A DNA stretch of 64,000 nt from Streptomyces sp. RKAG293 (GTDB taxonomy: Bacteria > Actinomycetota > Actinomycetes > Streptomycetales > Streptomycetaceae). A program made the position numbers and the translations under genes. Positions within the stretch are counted from its first letter, which is position 1; each line of letters starts with the position of its first letter. The notes beneath the pieces were generated by a model. That model did not search any database. It was not told the DNA's origin and saw only the letters and a list, made by a program, of their open reading frames with translations. Where the stretch lies: positions 5,679,501 through 5,743,500 of the forward strand of contig NZ_JAJOZB010000001.1 in NCBI RefSeq assembly GCF_023701745.1. Direction: 5' to 3'. This document shows positions 43,653 through 52,978 of this stretch, piece by piece.

Positions 43653-44051
43653 ATGACATTGCGCGTGGTCGTGGGCGGAGCCGTACTGGACCAGGGACGG
43701 CTCCTCGCCGCCCGCCGCAGCGCCCCGCCCGCGCTCGCCGGGCGCTGGGAGCTGCCGGGCGGCAAGGTCGAGCCGGGCGAGACCCACGAGCAGGCCCTGG
43801 TGCGCGAGCTGCGCGAGGAACTCGGCGTCGAGGTCGAGCCGATCGCCCGGATCCCGGGGGAGTGGCCGCTGAGCGCGGGGCTGGTCCTGCACGCGTGGAC
43901 GGCGCGGCTGGTGTCCGGAACCCCGGAGCCGCTGGAGGACCACGACGAGCTGCGGTGGCTGTCGCCGGACCGCATCCACGACGTCGACTGGCTCGACCAG
44001 GACCGCCCAGCGGTCGCCTGGACCGCCGCCCACCTCCTCGCCTCCGGCTGA
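43653..44051 (+). CDS. MutT-like Nudix hydrolase
   Basis: A 132-aa (deoxy)nucleoside triphosphate pyrophosphohydrolase. The Nudix box is complete at 37-59 (GGKVEPGETHEQALVREL followed by REELGV), and the N terminus VVVGGAVLDQGRLLAARR matches MutT/NudG. It probably sanitises oxidised nucleotides such as 8-oxo-dGTP or 5-methyl-dCTP. ATG 43653 lies 10 bp after the SPOR gene, so the RpiB-like, SPOR and Nudix genes form one transcript. Confidence 0.92.
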   Translation: MTLRVVVGGAVLDQGRLLAARRSAPPALAGRWELPGGKVEPGETHEQALVRELREELGVEVEPIARIPGEWPLSAGLVLHAWTARLVSGTPEPLEDHDELRWLSPDRIHDVDWLDQDRPAVAWTAAHLLASG

Positions 44052-44108
44052 GGTTTCCCCCTCCTACCTGTGCCGCCGGATGCGCTCCGGCGCGGGGCGG
44101 GGCGGGGG

Positions 44109-44241
44109 TGGCCTCAAGCGCCGGCCGGGCTGAGCGGACTCCCTTGCGCATCAGGTGGCCTCAAGCGCCGGCCGGGCTGAATGGGTTCGTTCCGGCGCGA
44201 GGTGGGCTGAGCACGATGGCCTCAAACGCCGGCCGGGCAGA
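44109..44241. repeat. Three copies of a 25-bp interspersed element
   Basis: Copies lie at 44109-44133, 44156-44180 and 44217-44241; the first two are identical and the third has three changes. The core CAAGCGCCGGCCGGGCTGA is a motif I associate with high-copy intergenic elements in Streptomyces. Spacing is 47 and 61 bp. Confidence 0.82.
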
Positions 44242-44344
44242 TGGGGCTCGCTTGCGCGCCGGATGGCCAACCGCCGGGCCGTCCGGGTGGTAACCGCAGC
44301 CGCCCGCCTCGGCCGTGAGCGCCCGCCCCGGCCGAGGCCGTGAC

Positions 44345-44536
44345 CCCGGCACCGCGGGCCCCTCGCCCGCCACCGGAGGCGGGCCCCGCGCCGCAGCACC
44401 CGCCCCCGGCCGAGGCCGTACCCCCGGCCGAGGCCGTACCCCCGACTGAGGGCGCGACCCCCCCGCGCCGCAGGCGGACCCGGCACCGCGGGCCCCTCGC
44501 CCGCCACCGGAGGCGGGCCCCGCGCCGCAGCACCCG
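44345..44536. repeat. Exact 58-bp direct repeat with internal hairpin
   Basis: Copies at 44345-44402 and 44479-44536 are identical over 58 bp, 134 bp apart. Each contains GC-rich inverted arms able to form a stem. Between them, GGCCGAGGCCGTACCCCC is duplicated in tandem (44408-44443). The structure looks like duplicated terminator- or REP-like DNA. Confidence 0.85.
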
Positions 44537-44683
44537 TCCCCGGCTGAGGCCATGACCCCCCACCGCGCCGCAAGCGGACCCCCGCCCCTGGCGGCGCCCG
44601 CCCCCGCCCGCCACCGGGCCCCGCCCCGCCGTACTCCCCCACCGCGCCGGAAGCGGCGCGGTACGGAGGGGGAGATATCGGGT

Positions 44684-47302
44684 ATGTGGGGGTTGATCCC
44701 TCTTCATAGCCGGGCGATCCGGCCCGATTCGGTCAGGGACGATGTGGACGGCTTGAGCAGCAGCGATGAGGCGGCGGGGGCGCGGAGGCGCGGTGGGCTG
44801 CAGCCGGGGCCGGTGGCCGAGGCCGGGGACAGCCCGACGGGCACGTTGCTGGACACGCTGCGGGTGGCCGTCGTCATGCTGGACACGTCGGGCCGGGTGT
44901 TGCTGTGGAGCCCCCTCGCAGAGGAGATGCTGGGGTGGGCGGGGGAACACATCGTCGGGCGGCGCGTCGGCGGGCTCTTCGACATGGGTGAGGCGGCAGG
45001 TGGCGGCGCCCGCCGGATGGCGGCGGTGCCCGAGCCCGGCAGGGCCGAGCGGATCCTGGCCGACCTGCTGCGCAACGGCCGCTGGGACGGCATCCTGTCG
45101 CTGCGGCACCGCGACGGCCACAGCGTGCAGGTCGAGGCGCGCGCGTCGCTGCTGGTGGACGGGGACGGCCGGCCGTTCGTCCTCGCCTCGGTCGCCGAGA
45201 CGGCCCGGCTGCGCACCCTGGAGCACGACCTCGCCGCGCTGGACGCGCTCTACGACTCGTCACCGCTGGGCGTCGCGGTTTTCGACACGGAGCTGCGCTA
45301 CGTACGGGTCAACGAGGCGCTGGCCCGGATGAACGGGCTGTCCTCCGCGGAACACATCGGCCGGACCGTCAGCGAGATCGTCGACGACCCGGGGGCGGCC
45401 GCCGAGCTGACCACGTTGCAGCGCGCGGTGCTGGCCACCGGCCGCCCCGTCATCGACCTGATGATGCTGGCTCCGCGCGGCCTCGGCCACCGCTCCATCT
45501 CCTACCACCGTCTGGAGGACCGGGCGGGCCGGGTGCTGGGCATCAGCGCGACGGTGATGGACGTGACCGAGCGGAAGGAGGCGGCCGACAAGGTCGAGCG
45601 GGCGCGCAGCCGGCTGGCGCTGCTGAACGACGTCGGTGCGCGGATCGGCGGCCTGCTGGACGTGCGCAGGGGCGCGGAGGAGCTGGCGCGGGCGCTGGTG
45701 CCGAGGTTCAGCGACTACTCGGGGGTGATCCTGCACGCGGCGGTCGCCGACGGCGGGGAGCTGCCGACGGTGCAGTACAGCGAGAGCACACCGATGCGGC
45801 AGTTGGGCGTGGGCGCGATCCGGCAGGGTCCCGAGGTGGACCGGATGATCAAGCTGGGCTCGGTCATCTCGTTCACCCGCAAGTCCATCTTCGGCACGGT
45901 GCTGGCCACCGGGCGGCCGCAGCTGGTGGAGAACAACGAGCAGTTGCTCGCGACGACGTTCCCCGGCGACCCCAAGGTGCGGGCCACCATGGAGCTGGGC
46001 ATCCACTCGCTGCTGGTGCTGCCGCTGCGGGCGCGCGGCGTCGTGCTGGGGCTGCTGGTGGTCAGCCGGGCCGACGGCAGGGAGCCGTTCGACCGCGACG
46101 ACCTGGCGCTGGCGATGGAGCTCGCCGACCGGGCGGGCTCCGGTCTTGACAACGCGCGGCTGTACGTCCGGGAGCGCGAGGGCGCCCTGATGCTGCAGCG
46201 CAGCCTGCTGCCGCAGACCGTTCCGCAGCCGCAGGGCGTCGAGGTCGCCTTCCGGTACGTGCCGGGCAGCAGCGGCACCGAGGTGGGCGGCGACTGGTTC
46301 GACGTGATCCCGCTGGCCGGCGGCCGGGTCGCGTTCGTCATCGGCGATGTGATGGGGCACGGGCTCGGCGCCGCCGCGACCATGGGCCGGCTGCGTACCG
46401 CCGTCCGGACCCTCGCCGGGCTCGACATGCCGCCGCACGAACTGCTGCGCCGCGTCAACGACCTCGGCGACGACCTGGCCCAGGACCAGGACGAGGGCTG
46501 GATGGCCACCGTCGTGTACGCCGTCTACGACCCCGCGACCCGGCGCTGCACCCTCGCCAAGGCCGGGCACCTGCCGCCGGTGCTGGTCTATCCGGGGGAG
46601 GAGTGCGGCTTCGCGGGATGCGGGGCGACCCTGCTGGAGATGCCGTCGGGGGCGCCGCTCGGCGTCGAGGGCGTGGAGTTCGAGTCCGTGGAGCTGGACG
46701 TGCCGGACGGCACGGTGCTGGTGCTTTACACCGACGGGCTGGTCGAGGCGCGCGGCGAGGACATCACCGACGGCCTGGACCGGCTCTCCACGGTGCTGTC
46801 CCGGCCCCTCTCCTCACTGGAGGACGCCTGTGACGACCTGCTCGCGACGATGGTGCCGGGCCGGGAGCCGGACGACGTGGCCCTGCTGATGGCCCGGCTC
46901 GGCGGCCTCCCCGAGGGCAGCACCGCCTCGTGGACGTTCCCGGCCGAGCCCAGTGCCGTGCGGCGGGCCCGCCGCCATGTCCGCGAGACCCTCGCCGACT
47001 GGCATCTCGAATCGCTGACCGATGTGACGGTGCTGCTCGTCAGTGAGCTGGTCACCAACTCCCTGCGGTACGCGCACGGTCCGATCGGCGTACGGATGGT
47101 GCGCGGCGGCTCGCTGCTCGTCGAGGTCTCCGACCCGCTCCCCGATCCGCCGCTGGAACGCGAGGCCACCACCGAGGACGAGGGCGGGCGCGGTCTGCAA
47201 CTCGTCGCGCGGGCCTCACGGCGCTGGGGCACCCGGCACGGGCGGCTCGGCAAGACGGTCTGGTTCGAGCTGGCGATGCCTCCCGCCGTGTCCAGCACCT
47301 GA
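44684..47302 (+). CDS. PAS-PAS-GAF-SpoIIE-HATPase multi-sensor phosphatase
   Basis: An 872-aa protein with two PAS domains (about 60-175 and 195-310), GAF (about 330-500), SpoIIE phosphatase (about 530-730; GGDWFDV, GDVMGHG, YTDGLVEAR, PDDVALLMAR) and C-terminal HATPase_c (about 745-868; LLVSELVTNSLRY, DEGGRGLQL, GKTVWFEL). It couples environmental sensing to dephosphorylation and possibly binding of STAS partners. ATG 44684 has GGAGGGGGAG nine bases upstream; the longer frame lies in repeat DNA. A paralogue follows directly. Confidence 0.92.
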   Translation: MWGLIPLHSRAIRPDSVRDDVDGLSSSDEAAGARRRGGLQPGPVAEAGDSPTGTLLDTLRVAVVMLDTSGRVLLWSPLAEEMLGWAGEHIVGRRVGGLFDMGEAAGGGARRMAAVPEPGRAERILADLLRNGRWDGILSLRHRDGHSVQVEARASLLVDGDGRPFVLASVAETARLRTLEHDLAALDALYDSSPLGVAVFDTELRYVRVNEALARMNGLSSAEHIGRTVSEIVDDPGAAAELTTLQRAVLATGRPVIDLMMLAPRGLGHRSISYHRLEDRAGRVLGISATVMDVTERKEAADKVERARSRLALLNDVGARIGGLLDVRRGAEELARALVPRFSDYSGVILHAAVADGGELPTVQYSESTPMRQLGVGAIRQGPEVDRMIKLGSVISFTRKSIFGTVLATGRPQLVENNEQLLATTFPGDPKVRATMELGIHSLLVLPLRARGVVLGLLVVSRADGREPFDRDDLALAMELADRAGSGLDNARLYVREREGALMLQRSLLPQTVPQPQGVEVAFRYVPGSSGTEVGGDWFDVIPLAGGRVAFVIGDVMGHGLGAAATMGRLRTAVRTLAGLDMPPHELLRRVNDLGDDLAQDQDEGWMATVVYAVYDPATRRCTLAKAGHLPPVLVYPGEECGFAGCGATLLEMPSGAPLGVEGVEFESVELDVPDGTVLVLYTDGLVEARGEDITDGLDRLSTVLSRPLSSLEDACDDLLATMVPGREPDDVALLMARLGGLPEGSTASWTFPAEPSAVRRARRHVRETLADWHLESLTDVTVLLVSELVTNSLRYAHGPIGVRMVRGGSLLVEVSDPLPDPPLEREATTEDEGGRGLQLVARASRRWGTRHGRLGKTVWFELAMPPAVSST

Positions 47303-47308
47303 CAGAGT

Positions 47309-47333
47309 GGTTCAGCGAGTCCCCACCGGGTAG
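47309..47333 (+). promoter_or_regulatory. Weak SigB-like promoter candidate
   Basis: GGTTC and GGGTAG are separated by 14 bp, resembling the GNNT-N14-16-GGGTAY pattern of Streptomyces stress sigma factors with the last base off consensus. It lies between the two tandem phosphatase genes. Confidence 0.3.
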
Positions 47334-47467
47334 CGAGTAGAGGCGAACGGGAACCAGTGGGAGCCGAGATGATGCTGTGATCGTCAAGACCGTGTGCGGG
47401 ACGGTCGTGATGCTGAATACTCGGCTCCAAACCGGTCCATGTGTGCTGAGCTGGAGGGGTCGGGCTA

Positions 47468-50032
47468 GTGAACGACGTGCCAGCGGGGGCCGATGTGTCT
47501 GATGAGCGGGGCGGGAGCACTTCTCCCCGGGCCGCGGTCTGGCAGTCCAGCCCGCCGGGTTCGATCTACGACTACATCCGCGTGGCCTCCTTCTCGATCG
47601 GCCCCGACGGGCGGATCGACCAGTGGAGCGACCGGGCCGCCGAGTTCTTCGGGGTGCCGGCCGCGCAGGCGCTCGGCAAGGACCCCATCACCGCGTTCGC
47701 GCCGCCGGACACCTGGGACCGCGCCCATGAGCGGGTGGCCGAGATCCTGGACGGCCGGGAGTGGATAGGTCTCGCGCCCTACCGTGACGCCGCCGGTACC
47801 GAGGGCATCGCCGAGATCTATGTGATGCCCGCCGACCGGGGGGCGCTGTGCATCGCCGTCGACGTCTCGTCGCTGCGGCAGATAGAGACCGACCTGGCGG
47901 CCTCGCAGGCCGTCTTCGGGCAGTCCCCGATGGGCTTCGTCCTCTTCGACACCCATCTGCGGCTGCTGCGCGTCAACGAACGTTTCGCGACCGTCTTCGG
48001 CCGCACCGCCGAGGAGCACCGCGGCCGCGGCCCGCACGACTTCCTCTCCCGGGTCGAGGCCGACCGGCTCACCGCCGCGCTGCGCCAGGTGCTGGAGAGC
48101 GGCGATCCGGTCCTGGACATGCCGCTGGTCGGCACCGTGCCAGGCGAGAGCGGGCGCCGCCGCTGGGCGATCTCGCTGTACCGGCTGCACAGCGGCAGCG
48201 GGCGGCCGATAGGGGTCGCCGGGCTCGCCATGGACGTCACCGGGCGGCAGCGGGCCGAGCGCGAGGCCGCGCACGCCCGCCGCAATCTCGCCCTGCTCAA
48301 CGAGGCCGGGGTGCGGATCGGCAACTCGCTGGACCTGGAGACCACCGCCCGCGAACTGCTCGACGTCGCCGTGCCGCACTTCTGCGATCTGGCCTCCGTC
48401 GACCTGTACCAGGCGCTGCTCGTCGGCGAGGAGGACCTCGGGGGTACGTCGGACGGCAGCGGCGAGGTGCGCCGGGTGGCGTTCGCCAGTGCCGTCTCGA
48501 ACGCGCCCTCCGCGATCCTGGGCGATGACGGCGAGGACGGTTCGGTGCCCGTCGGATCCGTCCACCGCCATCCGTTCAACTCGCCCTGCGCCAGCGCGCT
48601 CAGGACCGCCCAGACGCAGATGCTGGGGGTGGACCCCGAGCCGGACCTGGGCGGCGCGCTCGTCCAGTCCACGCTGATCGTTCCGATGGTCGCCCGTGAC
48701 ACCGTCCTCGGCCTGGTGCAGTTCTCCCGGGCCAAGGGCAGCGAGCCGTTCTCGGAGCGGGACCGGATGCTCGCCGAGGAGCTCGCCGCGCGCGCCGCGG
48801 TCTGTATCGACAACGCGCGGCTGTACCGGCGCGAGCACGAGCGGGCGCTGATACTGCAGCGCAGCCTGCTGCCACCGGGCAATCCGGAGGCGGCCGGGCT
48901 GGACATCGCCTGTCGCTATCTGCCGGGCAACATGGAGACCGAGGTCGGCGGCGACTGGTTCGACGTCATCGAGCTGCCGGGGCACCGCACCGCGCTCGTC
49001 GTCGGCGACGTCATGGGCCGCGGCCTGCGCGCCGCCGTGGCGATGGGTGAACTCCGCACCGCCGTACGGACGCTGGCACTGCTCGACCTGGAACCGGCCG
49101 AGGTGCTCACCGCACTCGACGAGGTGGCCCGCGGGCTCGGCGCGCCGCCCGAGACCCGCAGCCGGCGCGGCAAGGACCGCGGTGGCACGGACCTCACCGA
49201 GGTCTACCTCGCCACCTGCGTCTACGCCGTGTACGACGCGGTCACCCGGCGCTGCACGATCGCCAACGCCGGGCACCTGCCGCCGGTGGTCGTCGAGCCG
49301 GGCGGGCCCGCGCTCATGCTGGAGGTCCCCACCGGGATGCCGCTCGGGGTGGGCGGCGAGCCCTTCGAGGAGGTCGACGTCGAGCTCCCGGACGGCGCGC
49401 TCCTCGGGCTCTACACCGACGGCCTCGTCGAGTCCCGCAACCATCCGCTGGACGAGGGCCTCGAAGCGCTCCGCGCCGCGTTCGACGATCCGCAGCGTCC
49501 CCTGGAGGACGTCTGCGACCACATCCTCGCGACGCTGGACACCGCCCACGGCGAGGACGACATCGCCCTCCTGATGGCCCGCGTCCACGGTCTGCCGGCC
49601 GACTCCGTCGGGGACTGGACGCTGGAGCCGCACCCCGCCTCGGTCGCCCGCGCCCGTGAGTACGCCCGCGAACGGCTCATCTCCTGGGGCCTGGAGGAGC
49701 TCGTCGACACCACGGAACTGCTCGTCAGCGAGCTGGTCACCAACGCCCTGCGGCACGGCGACGGCGACATCCGGCTGCGGCTGCTGCGCGACCGCACCCT
49801 CGTCTGCGAGGTCTGGGACGGCGCGCTGGTCCAGCCCAGGCGGCGGCGCGCCCGCGACACCGACGAGGGCGGCCGCGGCCTCCAGCTCGTCAGCCTGCTC
49901 AGCGAGAGCTGGGGCAGCCGCCGCACCCACCGCGGGAAGACCGTCTGGTTCGAGCTCGCCCTGCCGGGCGGCGGCGGCCCCGGCGGGCCGGGGCGCGAAC
50001 CGACCGTGGACGAGCTGCTGAGCATGTACTAG
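47468..50032 (+). CDS. PAS-PAS-GAF-SpoIIE-HATPase multi-sensor phosphatase (paralogue)
   Basis: An 854-aa protein with the same plan as its left neighbour: PAS (about 30-140), PAS (145-255), GAF (275-455), SpoIIE (480-690; GGDWFDV, GDVMGRG, YTDGLVESR, EDDIALLMAR) and HATPase_c (710-835; LLVSELVTNALRH, DEGGRGLQLV, GKTVWFELALP). It carries extra insertions: a charged loop near GSRRGKDRGG and a DGSG-rich loop in the GAF. GTG 47468 has GGAGGGG upstream. It is convergent with pspA across only 22 bp. Confidence 0.92.
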   Translation: MNDVPAGADVSDERGGSTSPRAAVWQSSPPGSIYDYIRVASFSIGPDGRIDQWSDRAAEFFGVPAAQALGKDPITAFAPPDTWDRAHERVAEILDGREWIGLAPYRDAAGTEGIAEIYVMPADRGALCIAVDVSSLRQIETDLAASQAVFGQSPMGFVLFDTHLRLLRVNERFATVFGRTAEEHRGRGPHDFLSRVEADRLTAALRQVLESGDPVLDMPLVGTVPGESGRRRWAISLYRLHSGSGRPIGVAGLAMDVTGRQRAEREAAHARRNLALLNEAGVRIGNSLDLETTARELLDVAVPHFCDLASVDLYQALLVGEEDLGGTSDGSGEVRRVAFASAVSNAPSAILGDDGEDGSVPVGSVHRHPFNSPCASALRTAQTQMLGVDPEPDLGGALVQSTLIVPMVARDTVLGLVQFSRAKGSEPFSERDRMLAEELAARAAVCIDNARLYRREHERALILQRSLLPPGNPEAAGLDIACRYLPGNMETEVGGDWFDVIELPGHRTALVVGDVMGRGLRAAVAMGELRTAVRTLALLDLEPAEVLTALDEVARGLGAPPETRSRRGKDRGGTDLTEVYLATCVYAVYDAVTRRCTIANAGHLPPVVVEPGGPALMLEVPTGMPLGVGGEPFEEVDVELPDGALLGLYTDGLVESRNHPLDEGLEALRAAFDDPQRPLEDVCDHILATLDTAHGEDDIALLMARVHGLPADSVGDWTLEPHPASVARAREYARERLISWGLEELVDTTELLVSELVTNALRHGDGDIRLRLLRDRTLVCEVWDGALVQPRRRRARDTDEGGRGLQLVSLLSESWGSRRTHRGKTVWFELALPGGGGPGGPGREPTVDELLSMY

Positions 50033-50054
50033 GCGCCGGGCCGCCCGGGGCCGG

Positions 50055-50768
50055 CTACTTGACGGTCTTGAGGGCGGCGAGCCTGGCCTCGACCTCCGCG
50101 CTGTCCGAGAGGGTGTCGAGGCTCTCGAACTGGGCGTCCAGCGAGGACGCGGCCAGCTCCTCCTTGCCCTTGGCCTTGGCCTCCTCGCGCCGGACCTTGT
50201 CCTCGAAGCGGCCCAACTCGCTGGTCGGGTCGAGCACGTTGATGTTCTTGGCCGCGTCCATCATCTGGTTCTGCGCCTGCGCGGACTTGGCGCGGGCCAC
50301 CAGCGAGTCCCGCCTGCCCTGCAGCTCACCCAGCTTGGTGCGCATCTGGTCGAGCCCGGACTTGAGCTTGTCGACGATCTCGGTCTGGCTCGCGATGACC
50401 GGCTCCGCGGTCTTCGCCTCCTTCTCCGACGTGACCTGGCGGCCGAGCGCGACCTTCGCGAGGTTGTCGAAGCGGTCGGCGTCCGCGGTGTTCCCGGCGG
50501 CCCGCAGCTCGTCGGCCTTCTTGCTGGCGGCGAGGGCCTTGCCGCCCCATTCCGCGGCCGCCGCCACGTCCTCGTCGTGGTCCTGCTCCATCAGCCGGAG
50601 ATTGCCGATGGTGGCGGCGACCGCCTCCTCGGCCTCGGAGATGTTGTTGCTGTAGTCGCGGATGAGCTGGTCGAGCATCTTCTGCGGGTCCTCGGCCTGG
50701 TCGAGGAGCGCGTTGATGTTGGCCTTCGCGAGCTGGGTCACACGGCCGAGGATCGTCTGCTTCGTCAT
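50055..50768 (-). CDS. pspA: PspA/IM30-family phage-shock protein
   Basis: A 237-aa coiled-coil protein. The N-terminal amphipathic helix region is followed by the PspA core (QLIRDYSNNISEAEEAVAATIGNLR, then long heptad-rich helices with SEKEAKTAEPVIASQTEIVDKLKSGLDQM). PspA oligomerises on the inner face of the membrane and preserves integrity under stress. AAGGAA precedes ATG 50768. It lies 44 bp downstream of the TPM-protein gene on the same strand, an association seen repeatedly in actinobacteria. Confidence 0.93.
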   Translation of the reverse strand: MTKQTILGRVTQLAKANINALLDQAEDPQKMLDQLIRDYSNNISEAEEAVAATIGNLRLMEQDHDEDVAAAAEWGGKALAASKKADELRAAGNTADADRFDNLAKVALGRQVTSEKEAKTAEPVIASQTEIVDKLKSGLDQMRTKLGELQGRRDSLVARAKSAQAQNQMMDAAKNINVLDPTSELGRFEDKVRREEAKAKGKEELAASSLDAQFESLDTLSDSAEVEARLAALKTVK

Positions 50769-50812
50769 GGCTGGGGTTCCTTCACAGGTAGGTAGGAGAA
50801 GCAAGGAGCTGG

Positions 50813-52855
50813 TCAGAAGCGGCCGCCGCCGCCCATCCGGCCCCGGGTACCGCCGCCGCCGAAGCTCCCGGGACCCCCGCCACCGCCGAAACCGCCGCCG
50901 AACCCGCCCCCGCCGCCGTTCAGGATTCCGCCGAGGATGATCCCGCCCAGCACGGCGCCGCTCATCCCCCCACCGCCGCGCCCGCCACCGCCGAACCCCC
51001 CGCCGCCGAAGCCGCCGCCGCTCACGTCCTGCTGGGCGAACTGCTGTGCCTGACGTGCCAGTTGATCGGCCTGCTGGGCCTCGGAGAGCGCGCCCGCCGC
51101 ATCGGTGGCGGCCAGCGACTCGGCCTGCTCCAGCCGCCGTTCGGCCTCGGCGAGCCGGGTACGGGCCTGGCTGCCGATCGCGCCGCGGTGCGTGGTGATG
51201 ACGTCCCGGGCCGCGGCCACCTCGCTGCGGGCCGCCAGGAGGGCCTGGCCGAGCAGACCGCGGGCCCGCTGTTCGTTCACGGCTCCCTCGCGGGCGCCGG
51301 TCAGTGCCGCGTCGAGAGCGGCGTCCGCCTCCTCGATCCGGCGGAGCCCCGAGATCGGGTCGTGGCGGCCGGCCGTCAGTTCCTGCCGTACGTCGGCGAG
51401 GACGGACTCGGCGCGGGCTATGCGGCCCCGCAGATCGGCCGTCGGCGCCCCGTCGGCGGTCCCGCTGAGCAGCCCCTTGGCATCGGCCAGGTCGGTGTCG
51501 GTCTCGGTCAGCGCGTCCTGGAGCCGGGCGTCGGCCTGCTCCAGTTCCTCCGCACGGCGTACCACCGACTCGGCGAGCGTCCCGGCCTGGTCGAGGGCGC
51601 CCTCGGCGGCCCGTACGAACACCGCCGCCCGGGACATGTCGCCCGCGTCGATCGCCTTCCGGGCCCCGTCGATCGCGGTCCCGGCGAACACCAGCCGGTC
51701 CCGCGCCTCGGCCGGATGGCCGGTGACCGGTTCGACGGCCGCGTCCGCGTACGTCCGGGTGAGCGTGCCGATCGCGGTCTCGGCCGCGGTCACATGCGCG
51801 TCGAGCGCCGCCGCGGTCGCCTCGGCCTGCGCGAGCGCCTGCGGGGCGTTGGACTCCAGCGCCCGCAACCGGTCGAACGCGTCGGACTCGGCGTCCAGCC
51901 GGCGGTTCGCCTGGGTGCAGCGGCTCAGGATCTCGTCGAGCATCTGCCGCCGGGTCGCCTCGTCCTCGGGAAAGGCGTCGTCGAGCTTCTGCCGCAGCCG
52001 GAAGGCGGCGGTCAGTTCACCGCGCGCGTACGAGACCGCCTCGGTGAACGGCTGGGCAGCCTCGTCACCGAACTGCGCCGCCGCGAAGCCGAGCTCCTCC
52101 TGGCTGGTGCGGACGGCGTCGTCCGTCTCCACCAGCAGCTGCTTGGCCTGGGCGTCGAGCTCGGGTAGCGGCGTGACCCGGGGCTTCTCGCCCCCGGTGC
52201 CCCAGCCGCCGCCCTGCGGCGGCACGCCCCGGCCGCCCCGTTTGCGCCGCGAGTACACCAGCGCGCCGAGCACACCCGCGCTGCCGACCGCCGCGACCGG
52301 GATCCACAGGCTGCTCGACCCGTTCCCGTCCGGGCCGCCGCCCGGATCCTCGGTCCCCGGCGTGATCGCGGGCGCCACGACCGGCTGCCCGCCGAGCACC
52401 GCGCCGAACCCGTTCGCCGCGCCGATGGCGGCGCCCGCCCAGTCGTTCTGCTTCAGCGCGGGCTCGATCGCCGAGCGGTTGACCTCGTCCAGCTGCGCCT
52501 GGGTGAACCCCGAGGTCTGGTCGGCGGAGACCGCGTACTGCCGGTCGTGCGTCGCGACGGCCAGCAGCACGTCGTTCTGCCCGAGGCCGTTGCGCTGCGC
52601 GGTGGCATTGGCCCACTCCTGGGCGTCCCGCCCGGAGAAGCCGTTCACATAGGCGACGAAGAGCTGGATCCGATGGCCGGCGTAGAGCTTCTCGAGCGCG
52701 TCCGCCACCTGCTGCTTACGGTCGCCCAGCGCGCCGACCTTGTCGGTGATCTGGCCCGTGCGCGACAGCGTGATCGGGTCGTCGGCGTGCGCGGTGCCGG
52801 CGAGCGGCAGCAGCAGGGCGCCGAGGAGCACCACGATTCCGCCGAGTCGCCGCAT
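50813..52855 (-). CDS. TPM-domain membrane protein with Gly-rich tail
   Basis: A 680-aa protein with a signal peptide (1-24, cut near AHA), an extracytoplasmic TPM domain (about 30-155; DVLLAVATHDRQYAV, NDWAGAAIGAANG), a transmembrane helix (about 190-210) followed by RRKRG, a long cytoplasmic helical/coiled-coil region (about 230-600), and a tail of GGGFGGG repeats. TPM (YgcG/Psb32-type) proteins are linked to membrane and phage-shock biology. ATG 52855 is preferred because it starts the signal peptide directly; ATG 52894 would add 13 residues. It forms an operon with pspA. Confidence 0.88.
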   Translation of the reverse strand: MRRLGGIVVLLGALLLPLAGTAHADDPITLSRTGQITDKVGALGDRKQQVADALEKLYAGHRIQLFVAYVNGFSGRDAQEWANATAQRNGLGQNDVLLAVATHDRQYAVSADQTSGFTQAQLDEVNRSAIEPALKQNDWAGAAIGAANGFGAVLGGQPVVAPAITPGTEDPGGGPDGNGSSSLWIPVAAVGSAGVLGALVYSRRKRGGRGVPPQGGGWGTGGEKPRVTPLPELDAQAKQLLVETDDAVRTSQEELGFAAAQFGDEAAQPFTEAVSYARGELTAAFRLRQKLDDAFPEDEATRRQMLDEILSRCTQANRRLDAESDAFDRLRALESNAPQALAQAEATAAALDAHVTAAETAIGTLTRTYADAAVEPVTGHPAEARDRLVFAGTAIDGARKAIDAGDMSRAAVFVRAAEGALDQAGTLAESVVRRAEELEQADARLQDALTETDTDLADAKGLLSGTADGAPTADLRGRIARAESVLADVRQELTAGRHDPISGLRRIEEADAALDAALTGAREGAVNEQRARGLLGQALLAARSEVAAARDVITTHRGAIGSQARTRLAEAERRLEQAESLAATDAAGALSEAQQADQLARQAQQFAQQDVSGGGFGGGGFGGGGRGGGGMSGAVLGGIILGGILNGGGGGFGGGFGGGGGPGSFGGGGTRGRMGGGGRF

Positions 52856-52936
52856 CCGGTACGCGCCCTTCGCCGCGCCACGCGCCTGCGGCATGGCTCT
52901 GTTCGGGAGCGTATGCGCGGTTTGTACGGATCGCGA

Positions 52937-52973
52937 CCGTACGGCCTCCGGCCGAGTGCCGGAGGCCGTACGG
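52937..52973 (-). terminator. Perfect 16-bp hairpin after sdhB
   Basis: Arms 52937-52952 and 52958-52973 are perfectly complementary around a 5-nt loop. It begins six bases beyond the sdhB stop and ends the sdh operon. Confidence 0.9.
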
Positions 52974-52978
52974 TGCGG

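Larger units (their letters stand above)
44052..44683. other. Repeat-rich intergenic region
   Basis: These 632 bp hold no credible gene. They contain three copies of an interspersed CAAGCGCCGGCCGGGCTGA element, an exact 58-bp direct repeat, and an 18-bp tandem duplication. Open frames here are Pro/Arg-rich artefacts of the GC bias. The last part carries the ribosome binding site of the phosphatase at 44684. Confidence 0.75.

Noticed and set aside
44341..44640. A Pro-rich small protein encoded in the repeat block (AEAVPPAEAVPP)
   Set aside because: It has no ribosome binding site, the repeats are not codon-shaped across copies, and the composition is that of GC-rich non-coding DNA.
50033..50054. 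GC-rich palindromic bases between the phosphatase and pspA as terminator
   Set aside because: The stem is short and imperfect; the 22-bp gap is too small to call a terminator with confidence.
50820..51020. CCGCCGCCGAA-type repeats at the end of the TPM gene
   Set aside because: They encode the GGGFGGG tail of the protein and are not a separate repeat element.
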